64,000 nt of DNA. Source: Halomonas sp. MCCC 1A13316. GTDB lineage: Bacteria; Pseudomonadota; Gammaproteobacteria; Pseudomonadales; Halomonadaceae. Where the stretch lies: assembly GCF_014931605.1 (NCBI RefSeq), contig NZ_CP053382.1, forward strand, positions 4,092,001 through 4,156,000, read 5' to 3'. Both the position numbers and the translations under genes were made by a program. Each line of letters starts with the position of its first letter. The first letter of the stretch is position 1. The notes below the pieces were generated by a model. The model worked only from the letters and a program-made list of their open reading frames with translations, was not told the origin of the DNA and did no database searches. Of the stretch, positions 16,094 through 23,625 are shown piece by piece.

Positions 16094-17454
16094 TGTGACG
16101 CCCCCTCTTGTTGGCGTGACTGAAGCTCGGCGTAGATGCGGTGTCCGGAGGCTGCCAGGTGGCCGATCCCCTCCTCGACGTCAGCCAGCAACTTGCCGTG
16201 TCGCTTGTGGAATTCTCCCGCCACCATGACGCTGTCGATGTTGGCCAGGCTCGCCTGCATGACCACGGTCGAGACCGGGTCGCTGACCGGCTGCATGTTC
16301 AGCCGACTGCTGTCCAGCAGCACGATGTCTGCCTGCTTGCCTGGGGTCAGGCTGCCGATGCGGTGCTCGAGCCCGAGGGCGCGGGCACCGTCGAGGGTGA
16401 TCCACTGAAGCGCTTCCCGTGTCCGGATCGTCGAGCTGTCGGGAATGCTGCCCTGCTCGCGCCGCGAAGCGGCGTTGTCCAGCGAGCGCTGCATGCCCAG
16501 CGCCATCCGGGCCACCGTGAACATGTCCCCGGAGATCACCGATTCGAGATCCACCCCCAGGGAGACGACGCCGCCGTGGCGGCGAACGTGGCCGGTTATC
16601 GGGAAGCCGTGCCCCTGGGTCATCTCGTTCTCGGGGGCGATGGAGAAGGTCACCCCCTTCTCGCAGAACCGCGCCAGTTGCTCGTCGCTGAGGCTCTGCC
16701 CGTGCACGATGTTGATGTCCGGCCCCAGGAGTCCCCTCTCCTCGATCACGTCCCAGCCACCGGGGGTGACCGCCTTGCCGCCGCCCTGGTGCATGGAGGC
16801 CACCAGGCCGAACTCCTTGGCCAATTCGAAATCGTGCAGAGTGACATCTAGGGTGGAGTAGTGCGGCCCGAGGATGGCCAGGCCCAGGGTCACGCGCCCC
16901 TCGCGTTCGCCCAGCGGGCCGGCGAGAAGCCGCTCGACCTCGCTGCGCGGATGCGGAATCTCGCTGAAGTGGGGTTGCCCCGGCTTGGGGTCCGGCTTGG
17001 GCGAGCCATGGAAGAACAGCGCCCGGATACCGGACTCCTCGAGCCCGCGAATCGCCGCATCGGTATGCTCGGGAGTGGGGTTGTTGTGACACCAGTCACC
17101 TAGGGTGGTGGTACCGCAGTTGAGCTGGTTGAGCGCCCCCATGCGGGTGGCGATATGGATGTCATCAGGGCTGAACAGGGTCGCCAGGCCGCGATGCACA
17201 TGGCCGAAATACTCGAGCAGCGTCCAGTTGGCGGCGACACCGCGCAGGGCCGTCTGCCAGGTATGCATATGGGCATTGACCAGCCCGGGGATCAGGATGC
17301 CACCCCGGCAGTCGACCAGCTCGGCACCCTCGGCGGGCAGGTCATGGCCAATCGCCAGGATACGGTCGTCTTCCACCAGCACCTGGCCATCGCGCAGGTC
17401 GCCGAGGTCGGGATCCATGGTGATCACGGTGGCATGGGTCAGCAGGGTCTTCAT
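16090..17454 (-). CDS. Atz/Trz-type metal-dependent amidohydrolase lacking the usual HxxE glutamate
   Basis: A 454-residue COG0402-type protein: small beta domain at both ends around a TIM barrel. Likely metal ligands are His62 and His64 (NAHMH), His222, His251 and Asp302. Deaminases of this group carry HxxE (or HxAE) at the third position, with Glu as the proton shuttle; here the sequence is MHQGGG, so the Glu is absent. It should hydrolyse a C-N or C-X bond of a ring or an amide, but a normal deaminase mechanism is doubtful. Both ends overlap neighbours by 4 bp, placing it firmly in the operon. Confidence 0.83.
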   Translation of the reverse strand: MKTLLTHATVITMDPDLGDLRDGQVLVEDDRILAIGHDLPAEGAELVDCRGGILIPGLVNAHMHTWQTALRGVAANWTLLEYFGHVHRGLATLFSPDDIHIATRMGALNQLNCGTTTLGDWCHNNPTPEHTDAAIRGLEESGIRALFFHGSPKPDPKPGQPHFSEIPHPRSEVERLLAGPLGEREGRVTLGLAILGPHYSTLDVTLHDFELAKEFGLVASMHQGGGKAVTPGGWDVIEERGLLGPDINIVHGQSLSDEQLARFCEKGVTFSIAPENEMTQGHGFPITGHVRRHGGVVSLGVDLESVISGDMFTVARMALGMQRSLDNAASRREQGSIPDSSTIRTREALQWITLDGARALGLEHRIGSLTPGKQADIVLLDSSRLNMQPVSDPVSTVVMQASLANIDSVMVAGEFHKRHGKLLADVEEGIGHLAASGHRIYAELQSRQQEGASQ

Positions 17455-18530
17455 GCGTCAGTCACCTCCCTTGATGCCGGTCGACGGCCGGCATGGGCAT
17501 CGCTCAGGAGGCGATGGATGCCGTCGGCCTCGATCTCGCGTGGGTTCCAATAGGGGTTGCTCGTGGCGATCTGGGTCGCCCGCTCGATATCGCTCTCCTG
17601 CAGGCCGATGTCAGCCAGGGCCAGGGGCGCCCCCACTGCGCGCGCCAGGTCATGGAGCCCGGCGGCTGGGTCTTCGCAGCCGAGAGCCCGGGCGATGCGC
17701 GACATCGCCTCCGGGGCGGCCCCGGCGTTGTAGGCCACGGCGTGGGGCAGCACGATGGTATGGGTCTCGGCATGGGGCAGGTCGAAGGAGCCGCCCAGGG
17801 TGTGGCAGAGCTTGTGATGCAGTGACATCCCGACAGAGCCGAGGCAGGCACCGCACAGCCAGGCGCCATAGAGCGCATCCGAACGCGCGGACTGGTTGGC
17901 CGGCTCCTCGGCGATCACCGGCAGGCTGCGCGCCAGTGCCGCAATGCCCTCCTCCGCCATCAGCGAGACCACCGGGTTGCGATCCTTGGCGTAGAGCGCC
18001 TCCACCGCATGGGCGATGGCATTGATGCCGCTGGTACCGGACATGCCGACTGGCAGACCGAGCGTCAGGTCGACGTCGTATAGCACCACCTCGGGCAGTA
18101 CCTCGAGGGTGCGCTGGGTCGTCTTGAGGCCGTCCCTGGTTTCCCCGAGGATCGGTGTCATCTCGGAGCCGGCGTAGGTCGTGGGGATCGCCACCTGGGG
18201 CAGGCCGGTCCGCAGGGCGATGGCCTTGCCGAGCCCGATGGTGGAGCCGCCGCCGATGGCCACGGTGCAATCCGCCTCGAGCTCCTCCGCGAGGCGCAGC
18301 GCCGCGTCGGTGACTTCGACCGGGGTATGCATCCTGGCCTCGGCGAAGAGCCCGGCCCCGAGCTCGCCCAACTGGGCGAGCACCTCACGGGCCTGACCTG
18401 CCTGCTCGGGCGTTGCCAGGACGAGTGCCCGGTGGCAGCCCAGCTCACGAACCTCGTCGGTGAGTCGGGACAGGGTTCCCTGGCCGAAAATGACACGTGA
18501 CGGCAGGCCATTGTAGATGAAGGGCATCAT
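17451..18530 (-). CDS. Maleylacetate reductase
   Basis: A 359-residue iron-alcohol-dehydrogenase-family protein. It has GGGSTIGLGKAIAL for NAD(P)H and the maleylacetate reductase hallmark LHHKLCHTLGGSFDLPHAE. It reduces maleylacetate to beta-ketoadipate with NAD(P)H, the step after hydroxyquinol cleavage. The start at the paired ATGs (18530) follows a GAGGA site; an open extension upstream has no family match. It lies 53 bp after the ABC ATPase and overlaps the amidohydrolase by 4 bp. Confidence 0.9.
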   Translation of the reverse strand: MMPFIYNGLPSRVIFGQGTLSRLTDEVRELGCHRALVLATPEQAGQAREVLAQLGELGAGLFAEARMHTPVEVTDAALRLAEELEADCTVAIGGGSTIGLGKAIALRTGLPQVAIPTTYAGSEMTPILGETRDGLKTTQRTLEVLPEVVLYDVDLTLGLPVGMSGTSGINAIAHAVEALYAKDRNPVVSLMAEEGIAALARSLPVIAEEPANQSARSDALYGAWLCGACLGSVGMSLHHKLCHTLGGSFDLPHAETHTIVLPHAVAYNAGAAPEAMSRIARALGCEDPAAGLHDLARAVGAPLALADIGLQESDIERATQIATSNPYWNPREIEADGIHRLLSDAHAGRRPASREVTDA

Positions 18531-18583
18531 GATGGTGTCCTCGTGCTTGCGTGGGAAGGTCCGGCGCGGGTCGCGTGGGCACA

Positions 18584-20158
18584 TCAGGCCGAGGCCACGG
18601 GGTCAGGCCCGCGGGCGTCCGTGACGTACTGTCCGGTGATGGCCTGGACCAGCTTGTCCTCGGATACCGCATCGCCGTCGAACTCTGCCGTTACCCGGCC
18701 GTCGTACATCGCGATGATGCGGTTGCTGACACCCAGCACCTCGGGCATTTCCGACGAGATCACCAGCACCGCATAGCCCGACCGCGCCAGCTCCTTGATC
18801 AGGGCATGGATCTCGGCCTTGGAGCCCACGTCGATGCCGCGGGTCGGCTCGTCCAGGATCAGCAGCTTGGGATGGGTATGCAGCCACTTGCCGATGACGA
18901 TCTTCTGCTGGTTGCCGCCACTGAGGTTGCCGACCTTCTGGCGCCAGCTGGGCGTCTTGATCTTCATGGCCTGCTGATACTTGTCGTATACGATCTTCTC
19001 TTCTCCGGTCTTCATGAAGCCCATGGAGGAGACGCTGCCAAGCGCCGAGAGGGTCATGTTGTCGCGACAGTTCATGCCGAGGATGAGGCCCTGATCCTTG
19101 CGGTCCTCCGGGACCAGGGCGATGCCCTTGACCACCGCATCGTGGCTGGAGCGGATCGTCTCGGCCTTGCCTTCGAGCAGAATTTCACCGGCCGATGGCT
19201 GACGCAGACCGAAGATCGTCTCGGCGACCTCGGAGCGGCCCGCCCCGACCAGACCGTACATGCCGACGATCTCACCCTTGCGAACGGTTAAGCTGACGTC
19301 CTCGAACACCTTGTCGACAGTGAGGTGACGCAGCTCCAACATCTTCTCGCCGAACTCGCTGGGCTTACTGGCATGATCGAGTTTGAGGGCTCTGCCGATC
19401 ATCAGCTTGGTGACCTCATCCTCGCTGGTGTCGGCCGTATTCAAGGTTCCGTTGTACTCGCCGTCACGCAGGACCGAGATGCGCTGGGAGAGGTGGAAGA
19501 TCTCGTCCATGCGGTGCGAGATGTAGACAATACCGACGCCCTGCTCCTGGAGATTGCGGATGATGTCGTAGAGCACCGGCTTCTCGTGATCGGTCAGTGA
19601 TGCCGTCGGCTCGTCGAAGACCACGATCCGGGGCGTGAAGACCAGGGCCCGAGCGATCTCCACCATCTGCTTCTTGGCGATGGAGAGGTTGCTGACCATG
19701 TCGCGGGAGCTGAAGGTACACTTGAGACGCTTGAGAATCTCGGTGCTGTCTGTGTGCAGCTTCTTCCAGTCGACGCGGTTGCCCCATTTCAGCGGCAGGC
19801 TGCCCAGGAAGATGTTCTCTGCCACCGACATTTCGGGGACCAACGACTGCTCCTGGTGAATCAGCACGATGCCGCTCTTCTTGGCCTGCTTGGGGTTCTC
19901 GAAGGACTTCTCCTTCCCCGCCAGGATGATCTTCCCTCCGTTGGGCTGATGCTTTCCGGCCAGCACCTTCATCAGAGTGGACTTGCCGGCGCCGTTCTCG
20001 CCCAGCAGGGCATGGACCTCGCCCGCCCGGACATCGAAGCTGACCTTGTTCAGGGCCACCACACCCGGAAACTTCTTGGTGATATCAATCAGCGAGAGTA
20101 CGGGGTTCGGGGAACTCGAACCGTGACCGGCGTTCCGGTTCATGGCTGCAGCGCTCAT
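18584..20158 (-). CDS. Ribose-family sugar ABC importer, double ATPase subunit
   Basis: The product has 524 residues and two ABC domains (about 20-255 and 265-505), as in RbsA/XylG/YtfR. The first has GENGAGKSTLMK (Walker A), the second LSGGNQQKIVIGKWL and DEPTRGIDVG. It powers import by the two permeases upstream. The ATG at 20158 overlaps the permease stop in an ATGA arrangement; an open frame beyond is the permease in another frame. Substrate unknown; the family imports pentoses, hexoses, inositol and sugar-like compounds. Confidence 0.93.
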   Translation of the reverse strand: MSAAAMNRNAGHGSSSPNPVLSLIDITKKFPGVVALNKVSFDVRAGEVHALLGENGAGKSTLMKVLAGKHQPNGGKIILAGKEKSFENPKQAKKSGIVLIHQEQSLVPEMSVAENIFLGSLPLKWGNRVDWKKLHTDSTEILKRLKCTFSSRDMVSNLSIAKKQMVEIARALVFTPRIVVFDEPTASLTDHEKPVLYDIIRNLQEQGVGIVYISHRMDEIFHLSQRISVLRDGEYNGTLNTADTSEDEVTKLMIGRALKLDHASKPSEFGEKMLELRHLTVDKVFEDVSLTVRKGEIVGMYGLVGAGRSEVAETIFGLRQPSAGEILLEGKAETIRSSHDAVVKGIALVPEDRKDQGLILGMNCRDNMTLSALGSVSSMGFMKTGEEKIVYDKYQQAMKIKTPSWRQKVGNLSGGNQQKIVIGKWLHTHPKLLILDEPTRGIDVGSKAEIHALIKELARSGYAVLVISSEMPEVLGVSNRIIAMYDGRVTAEFDGDAVSEDKLVQAITGQYVTDARGPDPVASA

Positions 20159-21114
20159 ATGCTGACTCCTTTGCTGGCATGGACATTGAGCCGCTGGTCG
20201 ATGATCAGCACCGAGATGAGGATGACGCCGAGAATGACCAGCACGTAGAAGGCCGGTACCTGCATCAGGTTCATGCCGTTGCGCAGGATGCCGATGGCCA
20301 GCACGCCGCCCAGGGTGCCGGTGATGCTGCCGAATCCGCCCGTCAGCTTGGTGCCGCCAAGCACCACTGCCGTGATAGTCCACAATTCATAGTCACGGCC
20401 CAAGTTCGGCGTGGCGGCCCCCATCTGGGTCGCCAGGAGCACCCCGGCGAGGGCAGCGAAGCCCCCCACGATGATGAAGTTGATCATCATGTGACGGCCG
20501 ATGCGGATGCCCGCATCCAGGGCGGCTTCGGGGTTGCCACCCACGGCAAAGGTATTACGTCCATGGCCGGTCTTCTTCAGCACCAGATGCATCACCAAGG
20601 TGCAGAGGAGGAAGATGATGGCGAGTACGGGAAACGGCCCGATCGAGGCGGTCCCGAAGTCGGAGAAGGCGAAATTGGTGGCGTAGAAGGACTGCTCTTC
20701 GGTGTAGACGAAGATGAGGCCACGAACACCGATCATGGCCCCTAGGGTCACGATGAAGGCATTGACGCCGGTCTTCCAGACGATCAGGCCATTGATAGCA
20801 CCCAGCACAAGCCCCGATGCCAGAGCGGCCATGACCGCGATGGTAATACCGTAGTCCTGAAGGCCGACCGACAGCGATGCCGCCAGTCCCAGGACGGCAC
20901 CCACTGAGAGATCGATGTTGCCGTTGATCATCACGTAGGTCATGCCCAGTGCGATCAGCCCGATGGTCGAAGTCTGGACAAGGATATTGCTCAGGTTTCC
21001 GACGGAGAGAAAGTACTCCGACATGACGCTGAAGAAGACGGTAATGGCTATGACAAATACCCAGATGGGCTGGATAAAGCCACTGCCTTTAAGAAAATTC
21101 TTCATGTTAATCAT
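20155..21114 (-). CDS. Ribose-family ABC importer permease
   Basis: A 319-residue RbsC-type permease with about eight to ten membrane segments. It contains GNIDLSVGAVLGLAA and the family's GGxxAxxxSGI-like cytoplasmic loop (VGGNPEAALDAGI). It begins 13 bp after the first permease gene. Starts at 21114 or 21105 are both possible; upstream codons have no hydrophobic or family match. It pairs with the other permease to form the transmembrane channel. Confidence 0.92.
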   Translation of the reverse strand: MINMKNFLKGSGFIQPIWVFVIAITVFFSVMSEYFLSVGNLSNILVQTSTIGLIALGMTYVMINGNIDLSVGAVLGLAASLSVGLQDYGITIAVMAALASGLVLGAINGLIVWKTGVNAFIVTLGAMIGVRGLIFVYTEEQSFYATNFAFSDFGTASIGPFPVLAIIFLLCTLVMHLVLKKTGHGRNTFAVGGNPEAALDAGIRIGRHMMINFIIVGGFAALAGVLLATQMGAATPNLGRDYELWTITAVVLGGTKLTGGFGSITGTLGGVLAIGILRNGMNLMQVPAFYVLVILGVILISVLIIDQRLNVHASKGVSI

Positions 21115-21127
21115 GTTGATCACCGGT

Positions 21128-22138
21128 TCAGGAGTGAGTCGTGAACAGACGCTTGCGCTTGTTGGCAAGGTCCAGCCACACCGCCAGGATGATGATCACC
21201 CAGGTGACGAGCCATTGGGTGTAATAGGGGTAGCCCAGCAGCAGCAAGCCATTCTGGATGAAGCCCAGGATCAGTACCCCGATGATCGTCTTCCAGACAC
21301 TCCCTGCTCCGCCCAGCAGACTAGTGCCCCCGAGAATGATCCCGGCCAGCACCAGCAATTCGTAGCCCTGCCCGACGTTGTTCTGTGAGCCCATGACTCG
21401 CGATCCCAGCACCAGCGCTGCACAGGCCACGCAGAAGGCCGAGATCAGATAGGTACTGAATACACACCAGTTCTTGCGGATACCGGAATAGACGGCGGCG
21501 GCCGGGTTACCGCCGACTGCGAAGATTCGGCGACCATAGCTGGTATAGGACATGACGACCTGCACGACGATCGCCAGCAAGGCAAAGAGGATTACCGGGA
21601 CCGCGATACCCAGCACGTAGCCTCGTCCGAAGAAGGCGAACCAGGTGTCGCTCTGGTTGGCAATGTCAACGTTCTTACCGCCACTGTAGATCAGCACCAG
21701 TCCTTGGATCGCCGACAGCATCGCCAGTGTAACGATCAGCGAATTCAGCCGCATGAAACCGACCAGGAAGCCGTTGACGGCGCCGATCAGCAACGTAAGG
21801 GCGAACATCAGAATGATAGCGCCGGCCGGTCCGATCTTGTCATGCAGATCGACGACCAGCACCGTCGAGAAGGAGAGCATCGACCCGACAGAGAGGTCCA
21901 GATTACCGCCGATGATGACCACCGTAACACCCACGGCAATAATGCCGATAATCGAGGCTTGGCGCACCACTGTCATGATATTTGACTGGGAAATAAACTG
22001 TTCGGAGAACAGCGAAAAAGCAAACATGCAGATAAGGAAGAAGACCAGGATACCCTGAGCGGAAAGGAAACTCAGGAGACCCGCCTTATACTTCTTGTTC
22101 AGCATGATGGCTTGTTTACTTTGTTCTACAGAAGCCAT
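21128..22138 (-). CDS. Ribose-family ABC importer permease
   Basis: A 336-residue membrane protein related to the next permease, with GGNLDLSVGSMLSFS and VGGNPAAAVYSGI. The ATG at 22138 has an AGGTGA site 5 nt upstream. The charged N-terminus (KQAIMLNKKYK) precedes the first membrane segment. A 236-bp gap with two hairpins separates it from the binding protein gene. Confidence 0.92.
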   Translation of the reverse strand: MASVEQSKQAIMLNKKYKAGLLSFLSAQGILVFFLICMFAFSLFSEQFISQSNIMTVVRQASIIGIIAVGVTVVIIGGNLDLSVGSMLSFSTVLVVDLHDKIGPAGAIILMFALTLLIGAVNGFLVGFMRLNSLIVTLAMLSAIQGLVLIYSGGKNVDIANQSDTWFAFFGRGYVLGIAVPVILFALLAIVVQVVMSYTSYGRRIFAVGGNPAAAVYSGIRKNWCVFSTYLISAFCVACAALVLGSRVMGSQNNVGQGYELLVLAGIILGGTSLLGGAGSVWKTIIGVLILGFIQNGLLLLGYPYYTQWLVTWVIIILAVWLDLANKRKRLFTTHS

Positions 22139-22201
22139 GGTACTCACCTATTTTGGCGCTACTGACTGAAGGCCGGAATATTTACGTTGCAGTCGCCGCC
22201 C

Positions 22202-22312
22202 CGTTGGCATGCCTGAGGCACGCCAACGAATCGAGGGACTTTCAGACCATTCGTCATGACCAACGGAGTGTCGCTTTCTGCTGTCCGCAACGATCATCCT
22301 CGGTCGTTGCGG
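22202..22312. repeat. Two strong hairpins between binding-protein and permease genes
   Basis: Hairpin 1 (22202-22228): arms CGTTGGC and GCCAACG with four more inner pairs (TGCC/GGCA). Hairpin 2 (22285-22312): arms CCGCAACGA and TCGTTGCGG around 10 nt. They lie in the 236-bp gap between the binding-protein stop and the first permease. Such hairpins often protect binding-protein mRNA or lower expression of the genes after it. Confidence 0.7.
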
Positions 22313-22374
22313 CGCCATTGGCCTGGATACGCAGGATGGCACGAGTTCCTTTCATGCCCCGAGACTTGCGAGAT

Positions 22375-23313
22375 TTAGAACACGGGCTTGTCGAACTCGG
22401 CCAGATTATCGGCAGTAATCTTGGGGGTCTCGAAGAAGTTCATCTTCGGCACCTCTTCACCTGCCAGGACATCGAGTGCCGTCTGGAGCGCCGCTTCCGC
22501 GTCATCGACCGGTGACTGATAGATGGAACCGTAGTACTCGCCACGCTCGATGGCCTCGTAGCCCACGGCGAAATTGGTGGCACCGATGAACACGATCTCC
22601 TCGGCACGGCCGGCGCTCTTGGCGGCATTCAGGGCACCGACCCCCATGTTGTCATCGCCGGCATAGACTCCGTCGATGTCATCGTACTTGGTGAGGAAGT
22701 TTTCCATGACCCGCTGAGCCTTCTCACGGTTCCAGTCGGCGGGCTGGGTCTCCACGAGCTCGACTCCGGGGCATGCCTCGGCCAGTTTTTCCTCGAAGCC
22801 TTGGGCACGCTCCATGGCGGTGGTATAACCCGGCTGGCCGGCGATCTGTACGATTCGCCCCTCGCCCTCGAGGGCATCGCACATCATCTCGGCGGAGGAG
22901 GCCCCCTGCTGGACATTGTCGGGGCCCGAGAAGGCCGCAATATAGTCAAGGCCCGCTTCGGCGATCTTGGAATTGGTCACCACAACGGGGATGCCAGCCT
23001 GGTGGGCCTGGCGGATGGCTGGGATCACCGCCTGACCATTGGTCGGCCAGATGATGATGGCATCGACACGCTGCTGGATGAGGTTGCGCACCTGGCCGAT
23101 CTGGCGGGCAACATCGCCGCCGGCATCGAGCACGACGACGTCGACATTGCCATGCTTGTCGGCTGCTTCCTCGAAGGCGCTTTCATAGGTCGTCTGGTAG
23201 CTGTCGACGCCGACATTATTCTGGGTAATACCGATTCGATAGGTGGATTCTGCGTGGGCAAGCCCCACAGAAAGCATCATGACACTAGTGGCTAGCGCTG
23301 TTTTGTACATCAT
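22375..23313 (-). CDS. Periplasmic sugar-type binding protein of the ABC importer
   Basis: A 312-residue type-I periplasmic binding protein. The signal peptide ends near VGLAHAES; the mature protein shows the RbsB-like fold with DAIIIWPTNGQAVIPAI and YAGDDNMGVGAL. First gene of the nine-gene minus-strand operon. It should capture the unknown substrate that the operon uses. The ligand cannot be read from sequence; the family includes ribose, xylose, inositol and autoinducer-2 binders. Confidence 0.92.
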   Translation of the reverse strand: MMYKTALATSVMMLSVGLAHAESTYRIGITQNNVGVDSYQTTYESAFEEAADKHGNVDVVVLDAGGDVARQIGQVRNLIQQRVDAIIIWPTNGQAVIPAIRQAHQAGIPVVVTNSKIAEAGLDYIAAFSGPDNVQQGASSAEMMCDALEGEGRIVQIAGQPGYTTAMERAQGFEEKLAEACPGVELVETQPADWNREKAQRVMENFLTKYDDIDGVYAGDDNMGVGALNAAKSAGRAEEIVFIGATNFAVGYEAIERGEYYGSIYQSPVDDAEAALQTALDVLAGEEVPKMNFFETPKITADNLAEFDKPVF

Positions 23314-23543
23314 CTTCTCACCTGCTTTGTTGTAGTACTTGCTGTTTGGGTTTTACTCAAGGGAGTTATTCAACGTTCGTGAAGCTTATGGCTGGCACTT
23401 GTTCTCCAGCAACGCGGCCAAGTGGTAGAAATGGCCAATTTGGTTATTTTTATCTCCGGATGCAGGCGAAGGGGTTGTTTCAACATTCTGCCAAGGAAAG
23501 CCCCGCAAGCTAAAAAACTGTGCTCGGATAAAGGATTGGCAAC
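23314..23543. other. Promoter-side region of the ABC/hydroxyquinol operon, no gene seen
   Basis: A stretch of about 230 bp, visibly richer in A+T than its flanks, between the operon's first gene and the glnE terminator. The operon promoter must lie here. A GTTCG half-site occurs near 23375 but no full PcaR-type palindrome is present. No convincing coding frame. Confidence 0.45.
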
Positions 23544-23583
23544 GAAAAAAGAAAACGCCCCGCTCAAGGAAATTGGCAGGGCG
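23544..23583 (-). terminator. Rho-independent terminator of glnE
   Basis: Seven-bp stem (23556-23562 with 23577-23583, one G-U pair) followed on the minus strand by a T-rich run (23544-23555). It lies about 45 bp past the glnE stop. Confidence 0.7.
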
Positions 23584-23625
23584 CAGCAAAAAGTGAAATG
23601 TAGCTTTGCGATGGATAAAAGCGGA

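Noticed and set aside
23340..23625. Possible PcaR-type operator before the ABC/hydroxyquinol operon
   Set aside because: Only a single GTTCG half-site is present near 23375; one half-site is expected by chance.
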